A stretch of 11,543 nucleotides of DNA, from contig JAEYUT010000245.1 in the NCBI GenBank assembly GCA_023432305.1, positions 1 through 11,543 of the forward strand. The letters run 5' to 3'. Within the stretch, counting starts at the first letter, position 1. Each line of letters opens with the position of its first letter. This document shows positions 1 to 6,298 of this stretch, piece after piece. Origin of the DNA: Actinomycetes bacterium (lineage in GTDB: Bacteria > Actinomycetota > Actinomycetes > Actinomycetales > Microbacteriaceae). Made by a program: the position numbers and the translations under genes. The notes below the pieces were generated by a model. The model was not told where the DNA came from, made no database searches, and saw nothing but the letters and a program-made list of their open reading frames with translations.

Positions 1-124
1 GTCCACATGTGGTTCGGAGTTCAATCGCCGCATTCGCAAGGCGAATCCGGGTGCGGGGGGATGTCGACAACCTTAGTTGTGGACAGCGACCTGTGGACAA
101 GTCTCTCTCGGCGGATGTGGAGAC
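1..124. promoter_or_regulatory. DnaA-box-like cluster in the presumed dnaA-rpmH intergenic region
   Basis: The best site is TGTGGACAA at 92-100, the reverse complement of TTGTCCACA, which is a common high-GC actinobacterial form of the DnaA box. Near matches are TGTGGACAG (78-86), TGTCGACAA (62-70) and TGTGGAGAC (116-124). GTCCACA at 1-7 may be the right part of a box cut by the window edge, and CCACATGTGG (3-12) is a palindrome. A small inverted repeat, ATTCGC/GCGAAT, lies at 32-37/41-46. DnaA is known to bind such boxes at oriC and at its own promoter. Which role applies here cannot be told, because dnaA and the dnaA-dnaN gap are not visible. The first 254 bases contain no convincing gene. 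Confidence 0.55.
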
Positions 125-148
125 TCGGCGGCTATCGTGGGCCGCGGT

Positions 149-177
149 TTGACCCGTGGGGTCAGAAGGCCTATTTT
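149..177 (+). promoter_or_regulatory. sigma-70-type promoter of rpmH
   Basis: TTGACC (149-154) and TATTTT (172-177) are separated by exactly 17 bases. This fits the housekeeping -35/-10 pattern (TTGACA/TATAAT) with one mismatch in the first box and two in the second. Transcription would begin near 183-185 and leave a leader of about 70 bases before the rpmH start codon. It is the most promoter-like stretch upstream of the gene run and probably drives rpmH, rnpA and the following genes. Confidence 0.65.
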
Positions 178-254
178 TAACAGGTTGTCGGCTCATTCAG
201 CCGAACCCATACGTTCTTCCCGGTCGCCGCACACCGGGGCCAGGAGATATCACC

Positions 255-392
255 ATGAGCAAGCGCACCTTCCAGCCGAACAACCGCCGTCGTGCCAAGA
301 AGCACGGCTTCCGTGCCCGCATGCGCACCCGCGCCGGCCGCGCCATCCTCGCAGCGCGTCGTGCCAAGGGACGCACCGAGCTCTCCGCGTAA
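255..392 (+). CDS. rpmH: 50S ribosomal protein L34
   Basis: L34 is a small, very basic protein of the large ribosomal subunit. The 45-residue product begins [20 protein letters not shown] and continues with [18 protein letters not shown], the family signature across its whole length, and the length is normal. The ATG at 255 is chosen because AGGAGA (242-247) lies seven bases upstream and the protein starts exactly at the conserved MSKRTFQPN. An in-frame ATG at 156 would add 33 residues of unrelated sequence and lies within the promoter, before the predicted transcript start. The gene is first in the plus-strand run, twelve bases before rnpA, as in nearly all bacteria. Confidence 0.98.
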   Translation: MSKRTFQPNNRRRAKKHGFRARMRTRAGRAILAARRAKGRTELSA

Positions 393-404
393 ACGCCGGG
401 CGAC

Positions 405-743
405 GTGCTGGCCCGGGCGAACCGAGTGGTGAAGCCCTCGGACTTCCGTGCGATCGTGCGCCGCGGGCGCCGCGCATCGACGGCCAGCATGCTCGTCTAC
501 CGTGTCGAGCGCGACGCCGCCGACCCGGCTCGCTTCGGGTTCATCGTCGCCAAGACAGTCGGCAACGCCGTCGAACGAAACCTCGTTCGACGGCGTCTGC
601 GTGCCGCCTGTCGCTCGGTGGTGGACTCAGGCGGACGCGGGGCGGATGTCGTCATCCGCGCCCTGCCCGCCTCCGCGAAGACCGACTGGTCCGCACTGTC
701 GCGCGAGGTTCACGAGATCCTCGATCCGGTGCTGATCCGATGA
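405..743 (+). CDS. rnpA: ribonuclease P protein component
   Basis: RnpA is the protein subunit of RNase P. It binds the catalytic RNA and helps it cleave the 5' leader from pre-tRNAs in the cytoplasm. The 112-residue product is of usual size and starts LARANRVVKPSDFRAIVRRG after a GTG start. It carries the basic RNR signature at about residues 44-66 (FGFIVAKTVGNAVERN, then LVRRRLR), the family's main RNA-binding stretch. The GTG at 405 lies twelve bases after the rpmH stop, with no strong Shine-Dalgarno sequence, so translation may depend on coupling with rpmH. Its stop overlaps the yidD start (ATGA at 740-743). The family call is firm; the exact start is less so. Confidence 0.96.
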   Translation: MLARANRVVKPSDFRAIVRRGRRASTASMLVYRVERDAADPARFGFIVAKTVGNAVERNLVRRRLRAACRSVVDSGGRGADVVIRALPASAKTDWSALSREVHEILDPVLIR

Positions 744-1054
744 AGCGCGCACTCATGTTCCTCTGGCTTCTGCCCCGCAACATCTGCGTCGCCATTCTGC
801 GCGGATACCGCGCGGTGATCTCGCCTCTGTACGGCGATGTCTGCCGGTACTACCCGTCATGTTCTGCGTACACGCTCGGATCGATCCAGCAGCACGGCAT
901 GATCAAGGGGATCGCACTCGGATCCTGGCGGATCCTTCGATGCCACCCGTGGGCGCGAGGCGGCATCGACGACGTTCCCGCATCGCAGCACCATCACGAC
1001 CACTATCACCTCACCCGCTTCGGCTTCGTCGCAGCGGGACATGGAAGGGGCTGA
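740..1054 (+). CDS. yidD: membrane protein insertion efficiency factor YidD
   Basis: YidD is a small protein held at the inner face of the membrane that helps YidC insert membrane proteins. The 104-residue product has the family motifs: an amphipathic N-terminal part with GYRAVISPLYG (residues 22-32), CRYYPSCSAY with Cys35 and Cys41 (35-44), and RILRCHPWARGGIDDVP with Cys68 (64-80). The ATG at 740 overlaps the rnpA stop by four bases. The frame is open back to base 77, but the upstream part covers rpmH and rnpA and has no YidD similarity. The C-terminal tail is unusual in being rich in histidine (five His in residues 84-90). YidC starts nine bases downstream, consistent with the shared role. 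Confidence 0.95.
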   Translation: MKRALMFLWLLPRNICVAILRGYRAVISPLYGDVCRYYPSCSAYTLGSIQQHGMIKGIALGSWRILRCHPWARGGIDDVPASQHHHDHYHLTRFGFVAAGHGRG

Positions 1055-1063
1055 CCCAGCCGC

Positions 1064-2038
1064 ATGGACTTCTTCGGAACTCTTCTCTGGCCCATCAAGT
1101 GGACCATCGAGGCGATCCTCGTCGGTTTCCACTGGCTGCTCTCGCAGCTGGGAATGGACCCCGCCGCCGGCCTCACCTGGGTGCTGTCGATCGTCGGGCT
1201 CGTGCTCGTCGTGCGCGCCGCGCTCATCCCGCTCTTCGTCAAGCAGATCAAGAGCCAGCGCAAGATGCTCGAGGTCGCGCCCCAGCTCAAGAAGATCCAG
1301 GACAAGTACCGGGGCAAGAAGGATCAGTTCTCGCGCGAGGCGATGCAGCGCGAGACGATGGCCCTCTACTCGAAGGCAGGAACGAACCCGCTCGCCTCGT
1401 GCCTGCCGCTGCTCATCCAGATGCCGATCTTCTTCGGCCTCTTCACGGTGCTCAATGAGGCGAACAAGTCGAACGCCGGTGTCGGTCTGCTCAACGCTGA
1501 GCTCGCCAACCAGTTCGGCACCGCCTCGCTCTTCGGCATCGCACCGCTCCACGACTCGATCACCTCGGCTCTGGAGAACAACCCCGTCGAGTGGGTCGTC
1601 GTCGTCATCGCGGTGATCATGGTGATCGTCATGACCGTGACGCAGTTCATCACGCAGCTGCAGATCATGTCGAAGAACCAGACACCGGAGATGAAGGAAT
1701 CCCCGATGTACAAGCAGCAGAAGATCATGCTGTACGTACTTCCCTTCGTCTTCGTCATCTCGGGCGTCGCCTTCCCCATCGGCGTCATGTTCTACTGGCT
1801 GACCTCCAACATCTGGACGATGGTGCAGCAGTTCATCGTCATCCGGAACATGCCGACTCCCGGCTCCGAGGCAGCGCTCGCACGCGAGGCTCGCATCGCC
1901 AAGCGCAAGCGCGCCAAGGGAATCATCGACGAGGAGCCCACGGCTGAGACCGTGGAAGAGGCTCCGAAGCCCACGACCACTCAGCGTCAGCAGCCTGTCG
2001 GCAAGGCGCGCGCCAAGAAGCAGGGACCGAAGAAGTGA
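1064..2038 (+). CDS. yidC: membrane protein insertase YidC (Oxa1 family)
   Basis: YidC inserts and folds membrane proteins, alone or with SecYEG. The 324-residue product is the short Gram-positive type with five membrane segments and no large extracytoplasmic domain. Hydrophobic stretches lie at roughly residues 8-29, 37-57, 117-136, 173-197 and 222-250. VVRAALIPLFVKQIKS (about 49-64) contains Arg51, matching the conserved arginine of the hydrophilic groove, and is followed by the basic coiled-coil loop (SQRKMLEVAPQLKKIQDKY). PLASCLPLLIQMPIFFGLF precedes the third segment. The tail is long and charged, with KRKRAKG near 272 and KARAKKQGPKK at the end, and may contact the ribosome. ATG 1064 is preceded by GGAAGGGG (1043-1050), rather far upstream. 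The stop overlaps the khpB start. Confidence 0.97.
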   Translation: MDFFGTLLWPIKWTIEAILVGFHWLLSQLGMDPAAGLTWVLSIVGLVLVVRAALIPLFVKQIKSQRKMLEVAPQLKKIQDKYRGKKDQFSREAMQRETMALYSKAGTNPLASCLPLLIQMPIFFGLFTVLNEANKSNAGVGLLNAELANQFGTASLFGIAPLHDSITSALENNPVEWVVVVIAVIMVIVMTVTQFITQLQIMSKNQTPEMKESPMYKQQKIMLYVLPFVFVISGVAFPIGVMFYWLTSNIWTMVQQFIVIRNMPTPGSEAALAREARIAKRKRAKGIIDEEPTAETVEEAPKPTTTQRQQPVGKARAKKQGPKK

Positions 2039-2550
2039 CCGAGCAGATGACTCCCGAGACAGCAGCAAGCGAGGAGCCCGTCGTCCTCACCGAGCAGGAG
2101 CTCGTCGACGAAGGCGACATCGCCGCCGACTACATCGAGGAGCTGCTCGACATCGCCGACATCGATGGCGACATCGACATCGACGCGCGCGCCGGCCGGG
2201 CCTACATCTCGGTGTCGGCGACGGCGGAGTCGAACCTTCGACTGCTCTCGAAGCCCGACACGGTCGCGGCACTTCAGGAGCTCGCGCGCATCGCGGTCCA
2301 GAACAAGACGGGTCGCTTCTCGCGTCTCATCCTGGACATCGGCGGATCGCGGGACGCGCGGGCGGATGAGCTCGCGGCGCTCGTTGACCACGCTGTCTCG
2401 CGCATCGAGGCTGGAGCTGCCTCCGCCTCCCTCCCTCCGATGACGAGCTACGAGCGCAAGCTCGTGCATGACATCGTCAGTGAACGCGGTTACGTCTCGG
2501 AGTCGCAGGGTGAAGGCCGCGATCGCCACACGGTGATCACCGCGAAGTGA
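2035..2550 (+). CDS. khpB: KH/R3H-domain RNA-binding protein (KhpB/Jag/EloR)
   Basis: This is a cytoplasmic single-stranded RNA-binding protein. In Gram-positive relatives it pairs with KhpA and affects cell elongation and division; that role is carried over from the family. The 171-residue product has an acidic N terminus, a KH-like region at about 26-104 (ADYIEELLDIADIDGDIDID through KTGRFSRLILDIGG) and an R3H domain at about 109-171. The R3H motif is visible as Arg141 and His145 in YERKLVHDIVSERG. It lacks the separate Jag-N domain of firmicute homologues, as is usual in actinobacteria. The GTG at 2035 overlaps the yidC stop (GTGA), which suggests coupling. An ATG at 2047 is an alternative start that would remove four residues. 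Confidence 0.92.
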   Translation: MTEQMTPETAASEEPVVLTEQELVDEGDIAADYIEELLDIADIDGDIDIDARAGRAYISVSATAESNLRLLSKPDTVAALQELARIAVQNKTGRFSRLILDIGGSRDARADELAALVDHAVSRIEAGAASASLPPMTSYERKLVHDIVSERGYVSESQGEGRDRHTVITAK

Positions 2551-2555
2551 TCCGA

Positions 2556-2573
2556 ATGTTTCACGTGAAACAT
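2556..2573. promoter_or_regulatory. parS centromere site 1
   Basis: TGTTTCACGTGAAACA at 2557-2572 is an exact match to the near-universal chromosomal parS 16-mer. The palindrome extends one base on each side. It fills most of the 31-base gap between khpB and rsmG. ParB loads here and spreads to build the partition complex. The parB gene in this window and two further exact copies support the call. Confidence 0.97.
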
Positions 2574-2584
2574 CCGGGGGAGTG

Positions 2585-3211
2585 ATGAGCGAAGTCGAGA
2601 TCGAGCCAGCTGCCGCGGCGGCGCTCTTCGGCGACCGCATCGACGTCGCCCGACAGTTCACTGCCGACCTCGCCCGCGAAGGCGAGCTTCGGGGACTCAT
2701 CGGGCCGCTTGAGCTCCCGCGTCTCTGGACTCGCCACGTGCTCAATTCGGCGCTCGTTGCGCCTCTCATGCGGCCTGGTCGAGTGGGTGACATCGGAACC
2801 GGCGCCGGTCTGCCGGGCCTCGTGCTCGCGATCGCTCGTCCTGATGTTGAGTTCGTGCTCATCGAGCCCATGGAGCGCCGCGTCGACTGGCTGCGGGAAG
2901 AGGTCGATGCCCTCGGACTGGAGAACGTGGATGTCATCCGCGCGCGTGCGGAAGATGCTGAGGTCGGTGCGCCGCTGACTCAGGTCACTGCGCGGGCGGT
3001 GTCGGCGCTCTCCAAGCTCATCCCCATCACCGTTCCCCTGCTTGCGGATGGGGGAGAGCTCGTCTTCATGAAGGGTGAACGTGTGCACGACGAGATCACT
3101 GCCGCCCAGAAGGTGATCCGCAAGGCGCGCCTGGTGGATGTGCGTGTCGATGTGCTGGGTGAGGGCGTGATTCCCGAGGTGACCCGGGTGTTCCGCGCGA
3201 CCCGCGCATGA
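2585..3211 (+). CDS. rsmG: 16S rRNA (guanine-N7)-methyltransferase RsmG
   Basis: RsmG (GidB) uses S-adenosylmethionine to methylate N7 of a guanine in the 530 loop of 16S rRNA (G527 in E. coli numbering). Loss of this methylation is known to give low-level streptomycin resistance. The 208-residue product is of normal length. Family marks are LPRLWTRHVLNSALVAPL (about 44-61), the SAM-binding loop VGDIGTGAGLPG (67-78), the acidic end of the next strand VLIEPMERR (91-99), and ARAVSALSKLI (136-146). The GGGGGA at 2576-2581 lies only three bases before ATG 2585. A GTG at 2582 would add one residue and sits closer still, so the exact start is not settled. parS sites lie directly before and after the gene. 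Confidence 0.95.
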   Translation: MSEVEIEPAAAAALFGDRIDVARQFTADLAREGELRGLIGPLELPRLWTRHVLNSALVAPLMRPGRVGDIGTGAGLPGLVLAIARPDVEFVLIEPMERRVDWLREEVDALGLENVDVIRARAEDAEVGAPLTQVTARAVSALSKLIPITVPLLADGGELVFMKGERVHDEITAAQKVIRKARLVDVRVDVLGEGVIPEVTRVFRATRA

Positions 3212-3213
3212 TC

Positions 3214-3235
3214 CGATGTTTCACGTGAAACATCG
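3214..3235. promoter_or_regulatory. parS centromere site 2
   Basis: An exact parS 16-mer lies at 3217-3232, inside a perfect 22-base palindrome that starts three bases after the rsmG stop codon. The same TGATCCGA stretch precedes site 1 after the khpB stop. It is the left member of a pair flanking the rsmG-parA gap. Confidence 0.97.
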
Positions 3236-3324
3236 AGCCTGACCACCCCGCGCGAAACCTCTCGGGAACACGTGCGGACCACACAATCGAACATCGGCTC
3301 GGCCATCCGGTCCGAGGCCTGGAT

Positions 3325-3330
3325 TACAGT
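3325..3330 (+). promoter_or_regulatory. possible -10 element of a parA promoter
   Basis: TACAGT (3325-3330) in the context TGGATTACAGT resembles a -10 box (four of six matches to TATAAT). I see no good -35 box at the usual spacing. The 173-base gap between rsmG and parA is the only long break in the plus-strand run, so a promoter here is plausible. If transcription starts a few bases downstream, parS site 3 lies in the 5' leader, where bound ParB could repress it. The evidence is weak. Confidence 0.3.
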
Positions 3331-3352
3331 GGAGAGTCGCGGCCAGATGCCG

Positions 3353-3374
3353 CGATGTTTCACGTGAAACATCG
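3353..3374. promoter_or_regulatory. parS centromere site 3, in the parA leader
   Basis: An exact parS 16-mer lies at 3356-3371, inside the same perfect 22-base palindrome seen at site 2. It ends ten bases before the likely parA start codon. An ATG within the site (3355-3357) is in frame with parA and would add ten residues beginning MFHVKH. That is the translation of parS itself and probably not part of the protein. Confidence 0.97.
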
Positions 3375-3384
3375 AGAGGGAGAC

Positions 3385-4287
3385 GTGAGCACCAAGTCAT
3401 TCGATGCGTCGACGCCCCTGGCCCGCGAGGTCGCGGACATCACCCGCCGGCGGTTCGCGCTGGCCGCCGAGGCCTTCCCGCTTCCCGAGAAGACGCGTGT
3501 CTTCACGGTCGCCAACCAGAAGGGGGGAGTGGGCAAGACCACCACCGCGGTGAACCTCGCCGCGGCGCTCGCTCAGGCTGGCGCTCGCGTGCTCGTCATC
3601 GACCTCGATCCTCAAGGCAACGCCTCCACGGCGCTCGGCGTCGAGCACCGGTCCGAGACGGTGAGTGTCTACGACGTGATTGTGAATGACGTTCCCATGA
3701 AGGACGTGGTTCAGGCCAGCCCTGACTTCGAGACCCTCGACTGCATCCCCGCGACGATCCACCTCGCGGGCGCCGAGATCGAACTCGTGTCGATGGTCGC
3801 GCGTGAGCAGCGACTGCGCTCCGCGCTGGACGTCTACATCCAGCAGTCCGATGCCCCGCCGCACTATGTCTTCATCGACTGCCCGCCGTCGCTCGGCCTG
3901 CTCACCATCAACGCGTTCGTCGCGGCGCGTGAGGTGCTCATCCCGATTCAGTGCGAGTACTACGCACTCGAGGGGCTGTCGCAGCTTCTCAACAACATCA
4001 AGCTCATCGAGCGCCACCTCAACCCCGAGCTGGCGGTGTCGACGATCCTCCTCACCATGTACGACGGGCGCACGAACCTCGCACACCAGGTGGTCGACGA
4101 GGTTCGTCAGCACTTCCCGAATGAGACCCTCGACACGGTGATCCCCCGCTCCGTGCGCATCTCGGAAGCCCCGAGCTACGGCCAGAGCGTGATCAGCTAT
4201 GACTTGAATTCGCCCGGGTCGCTCTCGTATCGCGAGGCAGCGGCAGAGATCGCGCGGCGCGGTGCGCCCGAGAAGGAGGACAACTGA
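3385..4287 (+). CDS. parA: chromosome partitioning ATPase ParA (Soj)
   Basis: ParA is a Walker-type ATPase that binds DNA non-specifically as an ATP dimer and moves ParB-parS complexes; ParB stimulates its ATP hydrolysis. The 300-residue product has the deviant Walker A motif KGGVGKTT (residues 46-53, with signature Lys46 and catalytic Lys51), the A' motif VIDLDPQGN (71-79) and the Walker B region YVFIDCPPSLG (161-171, Asp165). It also has the conserved IPIQCEYYALEGL (186-198). A 40-residue stretch precedes the ATPase core. GTG 3385 is preferred because GAGAGGGAG (3374-3382) lies just upstream. The ATG at 3355 lies inside parS and has no close ribosome site. The stop overlaps the parB start by one base (TGATG), so the two genes are one transcription unit. 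Confidence 0.96.
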   Translation: MSTKSFDASTPLAREVADITRRRFALAAEAFPLPEKTRVFTVANQKGGVGKTTTAVNLAAALAQAGARVLVIDLDPQGNASTALGVEHRSETVSVYDVIVNDVPMKDVVQASPDFETLDCIPATIHLAGAEIELVSMVAREQRLRSALDVYIQQSDAPPHYVFIDCPPSLGLLTINAFVAAREVLIPIQCEYYALEGLSQLLNNIKLIERHLNPELAVSTILLTMYDGRTNLAHQVVDEVRQHFPNETLDTVIPRSVRISEAPSYGQSVISYDLNSPGSLSYREAAAEIARRGAPEKEDN

Positions 4288-5261
4288 TGGCAGCCCCGAA
4301 GCGGACGGGACTCGGGCGGGGGATCGGTGCACTGATCCCGGCGGCGGAGACCACAGCGGAGCGGCCTGTCGATGTCTTCTTCCCAGCTCCTGCGGCGCCT
4401 GCCGAGTCTCTGCAGGAAGGCCTCGTCGCCGTTCCGGGTGCACGGCTCGCAAGCATCTCGCCTCACGACATCGTTCCGAACCCTCAGCAGCCTCGACACG
4501 AGTTCCGCGAGGAGGAGCTCAACGAGCTCATCGTCTCGGTGCGTGAGTTCGGCGTGCTGCAGCCCATCGTGGTGCGCCCCCGCCCCGGAGCCGCAGAGGG
4601 TGAGCCGCAGTTCGAGCTCATCATGGGTGAGCGGCGTCTGCGCGCATCCAAGGCAGCTGGCCTCGAGGCGATTCCCGCTGTGGTTCGGGAGACCGAGGAC
4701 GACGCGATGCTCCGCGACGCCCTGCTCGAGAACCTTCACCGGGCGGAGCTGAACCCGCTGGAAGAGGCGTCGGCGTACAAGCAGCTTCTCGAGGACTTCG
4801 GCATCACCCAGGAGCAGCTCGCCGATAAGATCGGCCGCTCGCGCCCGCAGATCACCAACACGCTGCGTCTTCTCAAGCTTCCCGAGGGTGTGCAGCGCCG
4901 TGTCGCCGCGGGCGTTCTCAGCGCGGGACATGCTCGCGCCATCCTCTCGGTCGGGGAGGCGCACGCGATGGAGCAGCTCGCCGACAAGATCGTCAACGAG
5001 GACCTCTCGGTGCGTGCCGCAGAGGCCGCGGCCGGCATCGTCAGCGGAAAGACCGAGAAGCGTCAGAGCGTCAAGCCGTCTCCCGGCAAGCGCCAGGCCC
5101 ATCTCAACGAGATCGCGGAGCGCCTGGGAGACCACCTCAACACCCGCGTCAAGATCTCACTCGGCGCGAGTAAGGGCACGATCACGATCGACTTCGCGAC
5201 AATCGGCGACCTCAACCGCATCCTCCAGGAGCTCGGTCAGGATCCGTTCGCGGCGAGCTGA
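4287..5261 (+). CDS. parB: chromosome partitioning protein ParB (Spo0J)
   Basis: ParB is a CTP-dependent DNA clamp that loads at parS, slides along neighbouring DNA and links the origin to ParA and SMC. The 324-residue product starts with a basic ParA-contact tail (KRTGLGRGIGALIP, residues 5-18). A proline- and alanine-rich linker follows. The CTP-binding region includes NPQQPRHEF (65-73), GERRLRASKAAG (114-125) and ENLHRAELNPLEEA (148-161). The helix-turn-helix lies at about 171-199 (GITQEQLADKIGRSRPQITN). The dimer domain is at the C terminus, ending RILQELGQDPFAAS. AAGGAGGA (4273-4280) is a strong ribosome site six bases before the ATG. Three cognate parS sites lie within 1.8 kb upstream. 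The gene ends at a terminator facing ddl. Confidence 0.97.
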   Translation: MAAPKRTGLGRGIGALIPAAETTAERPVDVFFPAPAAPAESLQEGLVAVPGARLASISPHDIVPNPQQPRHEFREEELNELIVSVREFGVLQPIVVRPRPGAAEGEPQFELIMGERRLRASKAAGLEAIPAVVRETEDDAMLRDALLENLHRAELNPLEEASAYKQLLEDFGITQEQLADKIGRSRPQITNTLRLLKLPEGVQRRVAAGVLSAGHARAILSVGEAHAMEQLADKIVNEDLSVRAAEAAAGIVSGKTEKRQSVKPSPGKRQAHLNEIAERLGDHLNTRVKISLGASKGTITIDFATIGDLNRILQELGQDPFAAS

Positions 5262-5277
5262 GTTCGCGCAAACGCGG

Positions 5278-5315
5278 AAGGCCCGGTAGAAATCATCCTC
5301 TGACCGGGCCTTTTT
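5278..5315 (+). terminator. intrinsic terminator of parAB, between convergent genes
   Basis: AAGGCCCGGT (5278-5287) pairs perfectly with ACCGGGCCTT (5303-5312) across a 15-base loop, and a run of five T (5311-5315) follows. This is a classic Rho-independent terminator for parB. An outer perfect inverted repeat, AGTTCGCG (5261-5268) and CGCGAACT (5316-5323), encloses it. The hairpin fills the 66-base gap between parB and the end of ddl. On the minus strand the stem is followed by only two T residues, so termination of ddl transcripts is possible but less certain. Confidence 0.9.
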
Positions 5316-5327
5316 CGCGAACTGAAG

Positions 5328-6281
5328 TCACCGGTTGCGACGCGCGTCGTCCGCAAGCGCCGCGTAGACCCAGCCCAGATCGTGTCCGGCAGCCTCGAGG
5401 GCCTGCGGGAGCAGCGACGTCTCGGTGAGCCCAGGAAGCACGTTGGCTTCGAGGAACCAGGGTGTGCCCGAGCCGTCCACGATGAGATCGACACGCGAGA
5501 GGTGCCGCATGCCGAGTGCTGTATGGGCGGTGAGTGCGGCTTCGGCTGCGCGCGCCGCCACATCGTCCGGGAGGCGCGCCGGCACATAAAAGCGGGTCTC
5601 TCCGGCGTTGTAGCGGGCCTCGAAGCTGTAGACGCCCGACAGCGGCTCGATCTCGACCGCAGGCAGGGCTACGGGACCGTCGCCGGTGTCGATGATCCCC
5701 ACGGCGATCTCCGTGCCGCGGATGCACTGCTCCACGAGTGCGACGTCGCCGTAGGTGTAGGCATCGACCATGGCGCGCGGCAGGTCGTTGCGATCCTCGA
5801 CGATCGTGACGCCCTGCGCGGAGCCTCCGCGGGCAGGCTTCACGACGAGCGGCACCGCCAGCTCGTCCGAGATGGATTCGAACACCGCATCGGCACCGAG
5901 TTCGCGGAAGGCATCGCGGGCGAGCGAGATTGAACGCGGAGTGGGCACCCCGGCGCGCTCCACGATGACCTTCGCCGTGGGTTTGTCCCAGGCGAGTCGA
6001 GCTGCTCCGGAATGAGACCCCACGAACGGGATTCCAAGGAACTCGAGCAGCCCCCGCAGGGCGCCGTCCTCGCCGCTCGCGCCGTGCAGGGCGGGCCAGA
6101 CGACATCGGGGCGGTTCTCCCGCAGGTACGAGAGGAGCGTCGCGTCCGGATCGCGGAGCTCGACGCGCTCACCGTGACCGATGAGGGCGTCTGCGACACG
6201 GCGCCCGCTGCGCAGCGAGATGTCGCGCTCATGGGAGATGCCGCCGGCCAGAACCACGATGTGTGCGGGGGTGTCATTCAC
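5328..6281 (-). CDS. ddl: D-alanine--D-alanine ligase
   Basis: Ddl is an ATP-grasp enzyme that joins two D-alanines for the peptidoglycan stem peptide. The 317-residue product shows GGISHERDISLRSG (13-26, with Glu18), WPALHGASGEDG (62-73), VVKPARGGSAQG (146-157, with Lys148 and Ser154), EARYNAGETRFYVPA (221-235, with Tyr224), RVDLIVDG (263-270) and FLEANVLPGLTETS (276-289, with Glu278, Asn280 and Ser289). These match the catalytic and metal-binding residues of E. coli DdlB. The usual Lys before the omega-loop Tyr is Arg223 here. The length fits the short DdlB type. GTG 6281 has GGAGG nine bases upstream (complement of 6291-6295). It lies 17 bases after the aminotransferase stop, so the two are probably cotranscribed. 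It may be a second ligase if the genome also has a longer actinobacterial Ddl. Confidence 0.93.
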   Translation of the reverse strand: MNDTPAHIVVLAGGISHERDISLRSGRRVADALIGHGERVELRDPDATLLSYLRENRPDVVWPALHGASGEDGALRGLLEFLGIPFVGSHSGAARLAWDKPTAKVIVERAGVPTPRSISLARDAFRELGADAVFESISDELAVPLVVKPARGGSAQGVTIVEDRNDLPRAMVDAYTYGDVALVEQCIRGTEIAVGIIDTGDGPVALPAVEIEPLSGVYSFEARYNAGETRFYVPARLPDDVAARAAEAALTAHTALGMRHLSRVDLIVDGSGTPWFLEANVLPGLTETSLLPQALEAAGHDLGWVYAALADDARRNR

Positions 6282-6298
6282 GGGGGTGAGCCTCCGGG

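Noticed and set aside
77..739. Upstream in-frame extension of yidD
   Set aside because: It overlaps rpmH and rnpA in another frame and has no similarity to YidD, which starts naturally at 740.
857..2068. Long open frame on the minus strand opposite yidD and yidC
   Set aside because: It mirrors the third-position GC bias of the real genes. Its product is a low-complexity Arg/Leu/Asp/His-rich sequence with no family motif, while both plus-strand genes are certain.
3212..3384. Possible small gene between rsmG and parA
   Set aside because: The only frame with a start at parS site 2 is eight codons long (MFHVKHRA) and follows from the parS sequence itself. The rest of the 173-base gap has no supported gene.
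3397..5135. Minus-strand open frames opposite parA and parB (3397-4452 and 4197-5135)
   Set aside because: They lie wholly antisense to parA and parB, have no recognisable domains, and show the amino acid bias of shadow frames.
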